Source: Bin5 sp022827195 (GTDB taxonomy: Bacteria; Chloroflexota; Anaerolineae; Caldilineales; Caldilineaceae). From it: a stretch of DNA of 64,000 nt. The first letter of the stretch is position 1. Each line of letters starts with the position of its first letter. The stretch is from NCBI GenBank assembly GCA_965208275.1, contig OZ242331.1, positions 2,728,001 through 2,792,000 of the forward strand. Reading direction: 5' to 3'. Below are positions 10,120-18,686 of the stretch, piece by piece. Both the position numbers and the translations under genes were made by a program. The notes beneath the pieces are model-generated. The model saw nothing but the letters and a program-made list of their open reading frames with translations, was not told the origin of the DNA and did no database searches.

Positions 10120-10929
10120 TCAGACGGCAGCTGCTTTGGTGACGAACTCCTCTTCCACCCATTTGTAGCCCTTTTCCTCGAGCATGAGCGCGATTTCCGG
10201 GCCGCCGGTTGTAACGATACGCCCGCCGAAGAAGATGCTGACGTAGTCGGGCTTGACGAAGTTGAGGATGCGCTGGTAGTGGGTGATAAGCAGGAAGCCG
10301 CGTTCCTCGGTCGCCAGCTTGTTGATGCCATCGGAGACGACCTGGAGGGCATCGATGTCGAGTCCTGAGTCGGACTCGTCGAGAATGGCAAATTTCGGTT
10401 CCAGCATCGCCATTTGCAGCACTTCGGTGCGCTTCTTTTCGCCGCCGGAAAAGCCTTCGTTGAGGTAGCGGCGGGCGAAGCTGGAGTCTACGTTGTATTC
10501 CTTCATCTTGGTGTTCAGCTCGCGGCGAAATTCGCGCATTGGCATCAGGTTGCTGCCGATGACGCCGTTGGCGTTGCCATCTGCCACTTTGCTGGTGTAG
10601 CCGCGCACGTTGGATACGGCTGTGCGCAGAAAGTTTGCGACGCTGACGCCGGGGATGGAGACCGGGTATTGGAAGGCGAGGAAGATGCCGGCCCTGGCGC
10701 GTTCGTCGGCTTCCATGTCTAGGATGCTTTCGCCGTCGAGCAGGACATCGCCGCGGGTGACTTCGTAGTGGGGGTGGCCGGCGATGACGTAGGAAAGCGT
10801 AGACTTCCCGGAGCCGTTGGGCCCCATCATGGCGTGAATCTCGCCGCGGCGCAGTGTCAGGTCGACGCCTTTGAGAATCTCGGCGTCTCCGACCGCTACG
10901 TGTAGATCCTGTATTTCAAGCGTGCTCAT
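10120..10929 (-). CDS. sufC: SufC, Fe-S assembly ATPase
   Basis: A 269-residue soluble ABC-type ATPase that drives conformational change in the SufBCD scaffold. Walker A (GPNGSGKST), the Q-loop (FQYPVSIPG), the signature FSGGEKKR, Walker B with the SufC-type AILDESDSGLD, and the H-loop (LLITHY) are all present. ATG 10929 is chosen, preceded by GAGGAG; the longer open frame would run back into sufR. It starts 77 nt after the sufR stop and is followed by sufB after 115 nt. Confidence 0.95.
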   Translation of the reverse strand: MSTLEIQDLHVAVGDAEILKGVDLTLRRGEIHAMMGPNGSGKSTLSYVIAGHPHYEVTRGDVLLDGESILDMEADERARAGIFLAFQYPVSIPGVSVANFLRTAVSNVRGYTSKVADGNANGVIGSNLMPMREFRRELNTKMKEYNVDSSFARRYLNEGFSGGEKKRTEVLQMAMLEPKFAILDESDSGLDIDALQVVSDGINKLATEERGFLLITHYQRILNFVKPDYVSIFFGGRIVTTGGPEIALMLEEKGYKWVEEEFVTKAAAV

Positions 10930-11006
10930 GTTTTTGCAAACTCCTCGTAAAAGCGGCCAGATAGGGCCGTGTGCGCTTCGCCATGCGAGCAGGAGCGGAG
11001 CGCAGT

Positions 11007-11666
11007 TCAGGGTTCGACTTCGAGTTCCAGTCGCTGGCTGCGGGTGATAACAAAGGTGCAGTTGCCGTGCCCGTCCATAATGCAATCGTCGTGAGCCACG
11101 TCGGTCCCCAGCACCTGTTCGATCATCTGCTGATCCATGTCGCAGATTTCGCGGTGGGCGAAGGCGAGTTCGTGATAGGGACAGTTGAACATTTTCAAGA
11201 CGATGGTGTTGTCGTCGACGGTAGATACATCGGTCAGCACCCCTTGGCGGCCCATGGCGCCGGCCAGCTCTTCGACTCTTTGCTGCAGTCCGCCGGCGGA
11301 GACGGTTTCGGCGTAGCGATCGGCAAGGCGTGCGCCGACCCGATTGAGGAGGGCGTCCATCTGCTCTGCGCCGACCAGGCCGTACATCTCCTCGAGCATG
11401 GTCAAGGCGAGAAGATCGCAGCGGCAGGCGAACAGCTCGCGCGCGGCCTCGGTGGCGGCGTAGATATGTCGCGGCCGTCCGACGCCGGAACGTTCTTCAC
11501 GGCGGACCAGGTAGCCGCTTGCCTGGAGTGCGTTGAGATGCTGGCGCACGGCGGTGGTGGTCACGCCGAGGAGGATTTCCAGGTCCTTGATAGTGGCGGA
11601 CGGATTGCGCTGCAGATGTTCGAGAATCTGCCATGCCGGTGAGTTCTGATCAGGACTGATAGACAT
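11007..11666 (-). CDS. sufR: SufR-like Fe-S sensing transcriptional repressor
   Basis: A 219-residue regulator with an N-terminal winged helix (about residues 10-70; VTTTAVRQHLNALQASGYL is the recognition region) and a C-terminal cysteine cluster C162, C175, C195 and C203. This spacing matches SufR repressors, which bind a [4Fe-4S] cluster and repress suf when Fe-S supply is adequate. It is the promoter-proximal gene of the suf operon, so autoregulation is expected. The start is ATG 11666. The assignment rests on the cysteine pattern plus the operon context. Confidence 0.9.
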   Translation of the reverse strand: MSISPDQNSPAWQILEHLQRNPSATIKDLEILLGVTTTAVRQHLNALQASGYLVRREERSGVGRPRHIYAATEAARELFACRCDLLALTMLEEMYGLVGAEQMDALLNRVGARLADRYAETVSAGGLQQRVEELAGAMGRQGVLTDVSTVDDNTIVLKMFNCPYHELAFAHREICDMDQQMIEQVLGTDVAHDDCIMDGHGNCTFVITRSQRLELEVEP

Positions 11667-11731
11667 GTGATTGTTCTCTGAACTGAACGACCATTCCCGG
11701 ATTCATGCGATGTCCCGCGGCGAGCAATTCT

Positions 11732-11747
11732 TTGAATCTACAGTCAA
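11732..11747. promoter_or_regulatory. Candidate SufR operator
   Basis: An inverted repeat TTGA-N8-TCAA overlaps the -10 box and start region of the suf promoter. Its position suits a repressor that blocks RNA polymerase, and SufR is encoded immediately downstream. The known cyanobacterial SufR site is CAAC-N6-GTTG, so this is similar in layout but not in sequence. Treat as a hypothesis. Confidence 0.3.
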
Positions 11748-11775
11748 GCATAGCACACAATCCACATTTTGTCAA
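11747..11775 (-). promoter_or_regulatory. suf operon promoter
   Basis: Reading the minus strand, TTGACA (11775-11770) and TATGCT (11752-11747) are separated by exactly 17 bp, a near-consensus sigma70-type promoter. Transcription would start near 11740, giving a leader of about 75 nt before sufR. The local sequence is AT-rich compared with its surroundings. Confidence 0.75.
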
Positions 11776-12149
11776 TTTACACAGTTTTTTATGCGCAAAT
11801 TGCCAAAACTTGGAACGCAACAAAGGTATTATGCCACTCGAGGACAGAGGGCGTCAAGAACGCGCGTGCGGCGATGCGATACATATTCTCCATTGGGCTT
11901 GGACTGTCGAGGGATTGGCCGTCTTGGCGGAGAGGCGGAATTGGGCCACATGCCTCTATTGAGGGGGAAGAGTCTGGCGCGGAACTCATGCCAGTTGTGG
12001 CTGACTTTTTTTGCAGGCCTCGGGAGAGGCGCAGGGCAGGCCTTGTGCCGGCCCTGCGGTGGTCGCGGCACTCGCAGAATTGGGTACGGCAGGCTGGGCC
12101 GCTGGCTGTACAGGGCTGTATCAGATCCTACACATGGCGGGTGGCGTTG
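11776..12149. other. Intergenic stretch upstream of the repeat island
   Basis: No supported gene. Open frames on both strands exist, but they run into the repeat island and show no recognisable domain. The part near 12010-12100 reads on the minus strand as PQGRHKACPAP, a phrase that resembles dispersed intergenic repeats I associate with environmental genomes, so it may be repeat-derived too. Confidence 0.4.
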
Positions 12150-13052
12150 TATCAGGGGGGCGTTGCGGGGGGAGTCCCCCCGCGCAAGGGAGGGCAGGAA
12201 CGGCCGTGGTTCGTGATTCGTGACTTGTGATTCGTGATTCGAACTGCTGGCGCCGCGCAGGCACGGTGGCATTAGCTACAGGGGGGCGTTGCGGGAGGAG
12301 TCCCCCCGCACAAGGGAGGGCCGGAACGGCCGTGATTCGTGACTCGTGATTCGTGATTCGAACTGCGGGCGCCGCGCAGGCACGGTGGCGTCGGTACGGC
12401 TGGCGCTGACACGGCGGCTGGGGACGGGCAGGCACGGTGGCATTAGCTACAGGGGGGCGTTGCGGGGGGTGTCCCCCCGCACAAGGGAGGGCCGGAACGG
12501 CCGTGATTCGTGATTCGTGACTCGTGATTCGTGATTCGTGATTCGAACTGCGGGCGCCGCGCAGGCACGGTGGCGTCGGCACGGCTGGCGCTGGCACGGC
12601 GGCTGGGGACGCGCAGGCACGGTGGCATTCGCTACAGGGGGGCGTTGCGTGGGGAGTCCCCCGCACAAGGGAGGGCCGGAACGGCCGTGGTTCGTGATTC
12701 GTGACTCGTGATTCGTGATTCGAACTGCGGGCGCCGCGCAGGCACGGTGGCGTCGGTACGGCTGGCGCTGACACGGCGGCTGGGGACGGGCAGGCACGGT
12801 GGTATTAGCTACCGGGGGGCGTTGCGGGGGGAGTCCCCCCGCACAAGGGAGGGCCGGAACGGCCGTGATTCGTGACTCGTGACTCGTGACTCGTGATTCG
12901 TGATTCGAACTGCGGGCGCCGCGCAGGCACGGTGGCGTCGGCACGGCTGGCGCTGATACGGCGGCTGGGGACGCGCAGGCACGGTGGTATTAGCTACAGG
13001 GGGGCGTTGCGGGGGGAGTCCCCCCGCACAAGGGAGGGCCGGAACGGCCCGA
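12150..13052. repeat. Composite hairpin repeat island, 6 copies
   Basis: Six copies of a composite unit, about 125-190 bp apart, with hairpin modules near 12154, 12281, 12452, 12637, 12813 and 12999. Each holds a G-rich hairpin (in most copies GCGGGGGGAGTCCCCCCGC or a near match, for example 12165-12183 and 12824-12842), a second hairpin GGCCG-GAA-CGGCC (for example 12852-12864), a run of 7-bp GTGATTC/GTGACTC units, and a GC-rich spacer containing CAGGCACGGTGG. Long minus-strand frames pass through but are low-complexity and repeat-derived. No transposase is present. Confidence 0.92.
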
Positions 13053-13189
13053 CCGCCTAGACGGGCCCAATAGAAGGCACTCCCTATCTCTGCCATAGAA
13101 CGAACGGCGGTCCGGCAATGACTTCTCTGCTACCCGAAGTACAGGAGTTTCGCCTCGATTTTGGGCTGCTCCCCGGAAGCGGGCAACTT

Positions 13190-13219
13190 TTGGTGGAATG
13201 TCCGATCTCCTCTTATAAT
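13190..13219 (+). promoter_or_regulatory. Possible promoter of the yceD-rpmF-fabD run
   Basis: A perfect TATAAT at 13214-13219 lies about 110 bp upstream of yceD, in a locally AT-rich patch. The -35 match is weak (TTGGTG at 13190-13195, 18-bp spacer). It is the best candidate in the gap between the repeat island and yceD. Confidence 0.4.
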
Positions 13220-13327
13220 CTTTGGTTGTGCGCTTGCCGTTCGGCCCGGGTGGCGCTGCGCCCAGGGCTGGATGATGCCAGGTTGGGCGGGGCGTTCGGG
13301 TGGGAGGCAAGCAGGAGGGACGAGGCC

Positions 13328-13930
13328 GTGGAGTTTAACGTAGCGCAGCTGATGAAGGAGGCGACGGGCGCGCGCAGGGAGTATGCGCTCGACGACGGGA
13401 TCGACGACCTGGATGACGGCCTGGCGCCGCTGAGCAATCTGACCGGGAAGCTTGAGCTATTGCGGATTCACAGCGGTGTGCTGGCCAGCGGCGATTTTCG
13501 TGTCACGCTCTCACTGCAGTGCGGCCGCTGCCTGGAAGCGGTCACGCAGGAGGTGGCAGTACGGTTCGCGGAGAGCTTTCGCCCGTTGACCGACGTGCAG
13601 ACGGGGCGATTTTTGCCTCCGGAGGAGTTCGAGGGACAGGCCGAGGATTTGACCGACGAGGCGCTGCTGATCGATGCGCAGCACATACTCGACATAACCG
13701 AGGTGGTGCGGCAGAACATCTGGCTCTCGGTGCCGATTGTGGCGGCCTGCGACTACCTCGATCCCGCGAGCGGAAAGCCGGACCAGGACGCCTGCCCGAA
13801 ATATATCGGACTGCTGTCGGAGACTAAACTCACCGGCGAGGAGGGTGAAGAATCGACAGCCGAAGCCGCGGGAATCGATCCGCGCTGGCAGTCCTTGCTG
13901 GCGCTGCAGAAAGAACTGACGAGCGACTAG
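13328..13930 (+). CDS. yceD: YceD/DUF177 family protein
   Basis: A 200-residue member of the YceD/DUF177 family, linked to 23S rRNA accumulation and very often encoded just before rpmF, as here (18 nt gap). The family start EFNVAQLMKEATGARREY places initiation at GTG 13328, with AGGAGGG ten bases upstream; the frame is open further upstream but that part has no family similarity. The CGRC motif and a later ACDYLDP...ACPKY segment carry the conserved cysteines, which may bind metal. Confidence 0.87.
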   Translation: MEFNVAQLMKEATGARREYALDDGIDDLDDGLAPLSNLTGKLELLRIHSGVLASGDFRVTLSLQCGRCLEAVTQEVAVRFAESFRPLTDVQTGRFLPPEEFEGQAEDLTDEALLIDAQHILDITEVVRQNIWLSVPIVAACDYLDPASGKPDQDACPKYIGLLSETKLTGEEGEESTAEAAGIDPRWQSLLALQKELTSD

Positions 13931-13948
13931 ATTCAGGGGGAACGCGAG

Positions 13949-14143
13949 ATGGGACCGCTACCGAAGAGGAAGATCAGCAAGGGGCGGCGCAACCGGCGCC
14001 GGGCGCACCATGCGATTGGCGCGCCGAGATTGGTGAACTGCGCTCAATGCAACGAGAAGACGCTGCCGCACCGGGTCTGCCCGCACTGCGGTACGTACAT
14101 GGGCCGGATACCGGTCTTGGACCTGGATGAAGAGGAAGCTTGA
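13949..14143 (+). CDS. rpmF: Ribosomal protein bL32
   Basis: A 64-residue bL32 of the large ribosomal subunit. The basic N-terminus (PKRKISKGRRNRRRAHH) and a zinc ribbon with CAQC and CPHC pairs are diagnostic of the zinc-binding form. An AGGGGG site precedes the ATG. It is sandwiched between yceD and fabD with gaps of 18 and 5 nt. The acidic end (DLDEEEA) is slightly longer than in many homologs. Confidence 0.95.
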   Translation: MGPLPKRKISKGRRNRRRAHHAIGAPRLVNCAQCNEKTLPHRVCPHCGTYMGRIPVLDLDEEEA

Positions 14144-14148
14144 GATTG

Positions 14149-15126
14149 ATGATATCCGGGCCCTCGTATCGCGACGGCGACAGGCGGCTTTTGTACGTGT
14201 TTCCCGGGCAGGGAAGCCAGCACGCGGGTATGGGGAAGACGCTGGCGGAACGGTATGCGGCGGCACGAGAGGTCTTTGGCGCTGCGGACGAGGTCCTGGG
14301 GCTGTCGCTGGGCGAACTCTGTTTCGAGGGGCCGGAGGAGCGGCTGACGGATACGATCAACGCGCAGCCGGCGCTGTTCGCGTCCAGCATGGCGGCGCTG
14401 TGCGCCTTGCAGGAGGCGGTTGGCGACCTGCCGCGGCCCATTTTTTTCGCGGGTCATTCGATGGGCGAATACAGCGCGCTGGCGGCGGCCGGTTGCATTT
14501 CGTTCGCCGACGGGCTGCGGCTGGTTCGGGAGCGGGGCCGGCTGATGAAGGAGGCAGGGGCCAGACAGCCGGGGCGTATGGCGGCAGTGATCGGACTGGC
14601 GGAGGAAAAGGTTGCCGAGATTTGCGACGGGGCGGCGAAGCGGCATGGCGGGGTGGCGCAGATCGCCAACGACAACTGTCCCGGGCAGGTGGTTATTTCT
14701 GGCGATGAAGCGAGCGTAGACGCGGCGATGGCGGCGATGGAGAAAGCGGGGGCGCGGCGGGTCGTGCCGCTGGCTGTAAGCATTGCTGCGCACTGTCCAT
14801 TGATGGAGCCGGCCGCCTCGGCGTTGAAGGAGAAGGTTGAGGCAACGGAGGTACGGGCGCCGGCGGCGCCGGTGATCGGCAACACAAGCGGCCGTCCGCT
14901 GGACAGCGCGGAGGAAATCCGGGACGAGCTCAATGCGCAGCTGACCGGAAGCGTTCGCTGGCGCGACTCGATGGCATTTGCGGTGGAGGCGGGCGTCGAC
15001 ACGGTTGTGGAGATAGGGCCCGGCGCGGTCCTGACCGGGCTGATGCGACGGATTGCGCGCAAGGTCAAGCGGGTGAATGTTGCGGACGCGGAAGATGTAC
15101 AGGCGTTTGGCGAGCAACTTGGTTGA
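14149..15126 (+). CDS. fabD: Malonyl-CoA:ACP transacylase
   Basis: A 325-residue FabD that loads malonyl groups onto acyl carrier protein for fatty acid synthesis. It shows GQGSQ near residue 21, the nucleophile S104 in GHSMGEY and the catalytic histidine in IAAHCPLMEPA. ATG 14149 is preferred, with AGAGGAAG 10 nt upstream; a TTG at 14140 overlapping the rpmF stop is an alternative. plsX and fabH, which often separate rpmF and fabD, are missing here. Confidence 0.93.
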   Translation: MISGPSYRDGDRRLLYVFPGQGSQHAGMGKTLAERYAAAREVFGAADEVLGLSLGELCFEGPEERLTDTINAQPALFASSMAALCALQEAVGDLPRPIFFAGHSMGEYSALAAAGCISFADGLRLVRERGRLMKEAGARQPGRMAAVIGLAEEKVAEICDGAAKRHGGVAQIANDNCPGQVVISGDEASVDAAMAAMEKAGARRVVPLAVSIAAHCPLMEPAASALKEKVEATEVRAPAAPVIGNTSGRPLDSAEEIRDELNAQLTGSVRWRDSMAFAVEAGVDTVVEIGPGAVLTGLMRRIARKVKRVNVADAEDVQAFGEQLG

Positions 15127-15244
15127 GCGGCGCGCGGCGTTCGGGCGGTGTGGACCGGCCATATCGGGGCCGGAAACCGTATTCCTGAATTGGCCCTGCC
15201 TGTAGTAGAATGGCGGCAACAGCCCCACGGAACAGAGAGAGCTC

Positions 15245-15991
15245 ATGGATTTCACGGGCAGGATTGCGCTGGTTACCGGCAGCAGCAGCGGGATCGGCGC
15301 AGCGATCGCGAGGGAGCTGGCCGCCGGGGGCGCGCGTGTTGCGCTCAACTACCGCGGCAACAAGACAGGGGCTGAGGAGACTGCCGCAGCGATTCGCGAA
15401 GCAGGCGGCGAATGCGATGTTTTCCAGGCCGACGTTGGCAGTTTCGAGGAGGCGGCGTCGCTGGTCAAGGCGGTGGAGTCGGAGTTTGGCCGCATTGGCA
15501 TCCTGGTGAATAATGCCGGTACGACGCGGGACACGCTGCTGATGAGCATGCGGCCGGAGGATTGGGGCACGGTCATCAGCACGAACCTGGACAGCATATA
15601 CCATGTGACGCGTGCGGCGCTGCGGGGCATGGTCCGCCAGCGGTGGGGTCGCATCGTCAACATTTCGAGCGTCGTAGGGTTGGCGGGTCAGGCGGGTCAG
15701 ACGAATTATGCGGCCAGCAAGGCGGGCATCGTCGGGCTGTCCAAGAGCCTGGCGCGTGAGGTGGGCAGTCGCGGCATCACCGTAAACGTGGTCGCGCCGG
15801 GCTTTGTGCCGACGTCACTGACAGTGGTGATGACTGACGAGCAGAAGGAACATACGGTTGCCAGCACGCCCTTGGGGCGCTTCGGCGAACCGGAAGAGAT
15901 TGCCTGGGCGGTCGCGTTTCTGGCAAGCGAACGGGCGGGATTCATCACAGGCCAGGTGTTGTCGGTTGACGGCGGGCTGGTGATGATGTGA
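15245..15991 (+). CDS. fabG: 3-oxoacyl-ACP reductase
   Basis: A 248-residue short-chain dehydrogenase, most likely FabG, the NADPH-dependent reductase of fatty acid elongation. The cofactor motif TGSSSGIG is at residues 11-18, NNAGTTRD follows, and the catalytic Ser-Tyr-Lys is in NISSVV...NYAASKAG. The C-terminus (GQVLSVDGGLVM) is typical. It lies 118 nt after fabD, which supports the fatty acid role over other SDR functions. Confidence 0.9.
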   Translation: MDFTGRIALVTGSSSGIGAAIARELAAGGARVALNYRGNKTGAEETAAAIREAGGECDVFQADVGSFEEAASLVKAVESEFGRIGILVNNAGTTRDTLLMSMRPEDWGTVISTNLDSIYHVTRAALRGMVRQRWGRIVNISSVVGLAGQAGQTNYAASKAGIVGLSKSLAREVGSRGITVNVVAPGFVPTSLTVVMTDEQKEHTVASTPLGRFGEPEEIAWAVAFLASERAGFITGQVLSVDGGLVMM

Positions 15992-16019
15992 TCGTTTACA
16001 AGTTGACGGGCAGGCGTCG

Positions 16020-16688
16020 ATGACAGGAGACCCTCAGGAGATGGTAGCGTCATCCGCAATACCCGAAACCGTGCTCGCGGCCGAGGGAGACGGCGAGCTT
16101 GTGGAGTACGGTGGATCCCCACAGCGGGGGGAGGCTGCCTCTATCGATCGCGACGGTCCCGATTCTGTAGTTGACGGGGACGGGCGCGATGGACGTCCGA
16201 ATGGCAGCGCGACGGGCGGCGAAGGCGCGGCTGCCAAGCCGGCCGAACGGATACGGGCCCGCCGCACGGCGGTCCAGGTACTTTACGAAGTTGACTGTAC
16301 CGACCACAGCTCTACCATTGCCCTGAGGTATCGACAGGAAGAGGAAGAGTTTTCGAACGAGACGCTTGCGTTCTTGTCCTGGCTCGTGCACGGGGTACTC
16401 ATGTACCGGGCGGAGCTGGACCTGTTGATCGGACGCTATGCGCCGGAGTGGCCGGTGGACAAGCTGGCCATTGTCGACCGAAACGTGCTGCGCCTTTCGA
16501 TCTTCGAGTTGACGAGCCCTGACGCGGACGCGCCCCCCAAGGTTGTCATAAATGAAGCGGTCGAGCTGGCGAAGACTTTTGGCAGCGACAACAGCCCGCG
16601 CTTCGTAAACGGCGTACTGGGCACGGCGCTGCGCGAGATCACGCTGCCGGCGGCGTACGAGGCCGGCGCAAGCCAGGTGAAGCGGTAG
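16020..16688 (+). CDS. nusB: Transcription antitermination factor NusB
   Basis: A 222-residue protein whose last 140 residues form a NusB domain (RTAVQVLYEVD onward; AIVDRNVLRLSIFEL; PKVVINEAVELAKTFG; RFVNGVLGTAL). NusB acts with NusE on rRNA leader antitermination. The first 80 residues are an unusual low-complexity extension with no similarity, so a later start would be possible, but no better internal ATG has a good ribosome site. It sits 28 nt after fabG and 8 nt before the Tat gene. Confidence 0.88.
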   Translation: MTGDPQEMVASSAIPETVLAAEGDGELVEYGGSPQRGEAASIDRDGPDSVVDGDGRDGRPNGSATGGEGAAAKPAERIRARRTAVQVLYEVDCTDHSSTIALRYRQEEEEFSNETLAFLSWLVHGVLMYRAELDLLIGRYAPEWPVDKLAIVDRNVLRLSIFELTSPDADAPPKVVINEAVELAKTFGSDNSPRFVNGVLGTALREITLPAAYEAGASQVKR

Positions 16689-16696
16689 ATTCAGGC

Positions 16697-17641
16697 ATGA
16701 ATAGCATCTTTGGAATCGGCGTCCTGGAATTTGTCTTCATACTGATTTTTGCCCTGATATTTCTGGGCCCGGACCGGCTGCCGAGAGTGACGAAGGACAC
16801 GCTGCAGTTCATACGGAAGTTGCAGCGGCTTTCGAGCGAGCTGACGAAGCAGGTGAACGAGGAGATAGGCGACCTGCGCGAGCTGGATCCCAGTTACCAC
16901 ATGAAGGAGCTGATGGAGGACGAGGAGGAGGAGTCGACAAAGGGAACGGCAAAGAAGTCGACAAAGGCAACAGGACAGACTTCGGCGCCATCTCAGTCGG
17001 TGGTGGGGCGTACGAACCTCGCAGAAGAGAAAGAGGATGGCGAGAAGACGATCGGGCCGACGGAGGCCGCGACAGCTTCTGCGCCGGCACTTTCCAATCT
17101 GAACTCGGCTGCTTCGGCGAACGGCCGGCAACAGAGCGAAGAGGGCGCCGACAGCGGTTCCAAGACAGCGGGAGCTGCGATTCCATCGGCGCCGGCTGCC
17201 GGTTCATCCAAACGAGTGACCAGTAGTCCGGTCGTCGGATCGACGCCGAGCCAGACGAGTACTGCGCAGAAGCGGGGCGTGAAGACGCTTGCCGAGCTGC
17301 GAAAGCAGCAGCGGGCGAAGAGACAGTCAGGCGGAGGAGACTCGAGTTCCACCTACCTGACCGAGCGGAACAAGCGGGCGCAACGACGGGCGGATGACCG
17401 CCGACAGGCGGTGGCGGCCCAGAAGTCTGAGAGCGGGATGGAGAACGACACGGAGGAGACTGCGAACGAACAGGCGGAAGTGCCCGTGGACGGCAGTGAT
17501 GCTGCGCTGGTCGTTGACGGGAACCTGGATGGAGAAGTCCGGGCTGAGGAGAGGGAGGCAGAGTCGGAGGGAGAGCCGATTGCCGTCGTAGGGGAGTCGA
17601 GTGAGGAGACAGGCGGCGACGGTGAGGAGACGAAGGCATGA
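16697..17641 (+). CDS. Twin-arginine translocase subunit TatA/TatB
   Basis: A 314-residue protein whose first 60 residues form the TatA/B fold: a transmembrane helix (EFVFILIFALIFLGPDRLP) with the FGPDRLP hinge, then an amphipathic helix. The amphipathic part (VTKDTLQFIRKLQRL) is closer to TatB. The remaining 240 residues are Ser/Glu/Ala-rich and probably disordered, much longer than in standard TatB proteins. The stop overlaps the tatC start by 4 nt (ATGA), so the two are translationally coupled. Confidence 0.88.
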   Translation: MNSIFGIGVLEFVFILIFALIFLGPDRLPRVTKDTLQFIRKLQRLSSELTKQVNEEIGDLRELDPSYHMKELMEDEEEESTKGTAKKSTKATGQTSAPSQSVVGRTNLAEEKEDGEKTIGPTEAATASAPALSNLNSAASANGRQQSEEGADSGSKTAGAAIPSAPAAGSSKRVTSSPVVGSTPSQTSTAQKRGVKTLAELRKQQRAKRQSGGGDSSSTYLTERNKRAQRRADDRRQAVAAQKSESGMENDTEETANEQAEVPVDGSDAALVVDGNLDGEVRAEEREAESEGEPIAVVGESSEETGGDGEETKA

Positions 17642-18423
17642 CACAGCTTGACACGCCAATGGAGCAGGACCCGTTTGACGGCAGCCGCATGGGGCTGCTG
17701 GAACATTTGGCGGAGTTGCGCAATCGGATGATTTGGATTGTGGGCGCGCTGTTTGTTGGCATTGTTGTAAGCATCGCCTTTGTCGAGCCTGTTCTCATGT
17801 TCATCACCGACCCGGTGGAGGACAAGCTGATCGCCATCGGCCCGACTGATACGATATTTGTCTTTTTCAAGGTCATGTTCGTGATGGGTGTTATCGTGGC
17901 GATGCCGGTGCTGGTCTATCAGATCATCGCATTCATAGCTCCTGGGTTATACCCACACGAAAAGCGCAGCCTGTTTATGTTGTTACCGGGATTCATGCTT
18001 CTGTTTTTCGGAGGCGCGGCTTTCGCCCATTTTGGGATGCTGCCGGTGGCTGTCGGATTTCTGCAGAATTTTCTCGGCACTGTGATCGACCAGGAATGGA
18101 CGATTGACCGCTATGTCGGCTTTTTCACGCGCATCGTGTTCTGGATCGGCGTTGCCTTCGAAACACCGCTCGTAATCGCGTTTTTGGCGCGCATTGGCCT
18201 TGTTAGCGGCCGGCGACTGCTGGGGATGTGGCGGCAGGCCGTTGTCATCATTTCGGTTGTGGCAGCGATGATTACGCCCACGATCGATCCGGTCAACATG
18301 ACAATCGTGATGGCGCCGCTGATCTGCCTCTACTTCCTGGGTGTGGGGCTTGCCTTTATGCTGTACCGGCCGCGGACGCCGCGCGACTTGGACGAGATTG
18401 ACTGGGGTGGAGAAGATGAATGA
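17638..18423 (+). CDS. tatC: Twin-arginine translocase subunit TatC
   Basis: A 261-residue polytopic membrane protein with the six hydrophobic segments of TatC, the receptor for folded Tat substrates. Characteristic stretches are LAELRNRMIWI near residue 22, PVLVYQIIAFIAPGLYPHEKR and FETPLVIAFLARIG. It starts inside the end of the TatA/B gene. The C-terminus overlaps the next small gene by 8 nt. Confidence 0.95.
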   Translation: MTQLDTPMEQDPFDGSRMGLLEHLAELRNRMIWIVGALFVGIVVSIAFVEPVLMFITDPVEDKLIAIGPTDTIFVFFKVMFVMGVIVAMPVLVYQIIAFIAPGLYPHEKRSLFMLLPGFMLLFFGGAAFAHFGMLPVAVGFLQNFLGTVIDQEWTIDRYVGFFTRIVFWIGVAFETPLVIAFLARIGLVSGRRLLGMWRQAVVIISVVAAMITPTIDPVNMTIVMAPLICLYFLGVGLAFMLYRPRTPRDLDEIDWGGEDE

Positions 18424-18613
18424 CCGGGAGTCGCTCATCGCCCGTAAGCAGGAGGTCCTGCGTGAGTTGACACGGGCGCGGCGGCAACTGGAGGCTGTTC
18501 AACAAGCGGGCGACCGGCATCAGCGGCAGCGGGCGACCGAGTTGGAAGGTGAGATTGAGAGGCTGATGGCGGAAGAGTACCGCCTGCGCATCGCGATCGA
18601 CCGGGCGAATTAG
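18416..18613 (+). CDS. Small coiled-coil protein
   Basis: A 65-residue charged helical protein (Arg, Glu, Gln and Leu in heptad-like spacing) predicted to be one coiled coil. ATG 18416 overlaps the last 8 nt of tatC and has GGAG upstream at 18407-18412, so it should be co-translated with tatC. No homolog is recognised. It is an interesting candidate Tat-associated small protein, but it might be a chance frame; codon content looks like that of the neighbours. Confidence 0.55.
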   Translation: MNDRESLIARKQEVLRELTRARRQLEAVQQAGDRHQRQRATELEGEIERLMAEEYRLRIAIDRAN

Positions 18614-18641
18614 AGCGAATCTCTACAGAAGTCAAGAAGGG

Positions 18642-18686
18642 CACGAAGTTTCACGGGGTAATTCTTGCGTGAGGCTTCGTGCTTTT
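18642..18686 (+). terminator. Probable intrinsic terminator after the tat genes
   Basis: The arms CACGAAGTTTCACG (18642-18655) and CGTGAGGCTTCGTG (18668-18681) can pair over 14 positions with two G-U-type mismatches, separated by a 12-nt loop and followed by CTTTT. It begins 28 nt after the last gene of the run, in the right orientation to end it. The T-run is short, so efficiency is uncertain. Confidence 0.55.

Noticed and set aside
12150..13052. A CRISPR array
   Set aside because: Repeats are composite and variable with no uniform spacers and no cas genes nearby.
12121..13096. Long minus-strand frames rich in Pro and NHESR across the repeat island
   Set aside because: They follow the repeat unit, are low-complexity and overlap one another.
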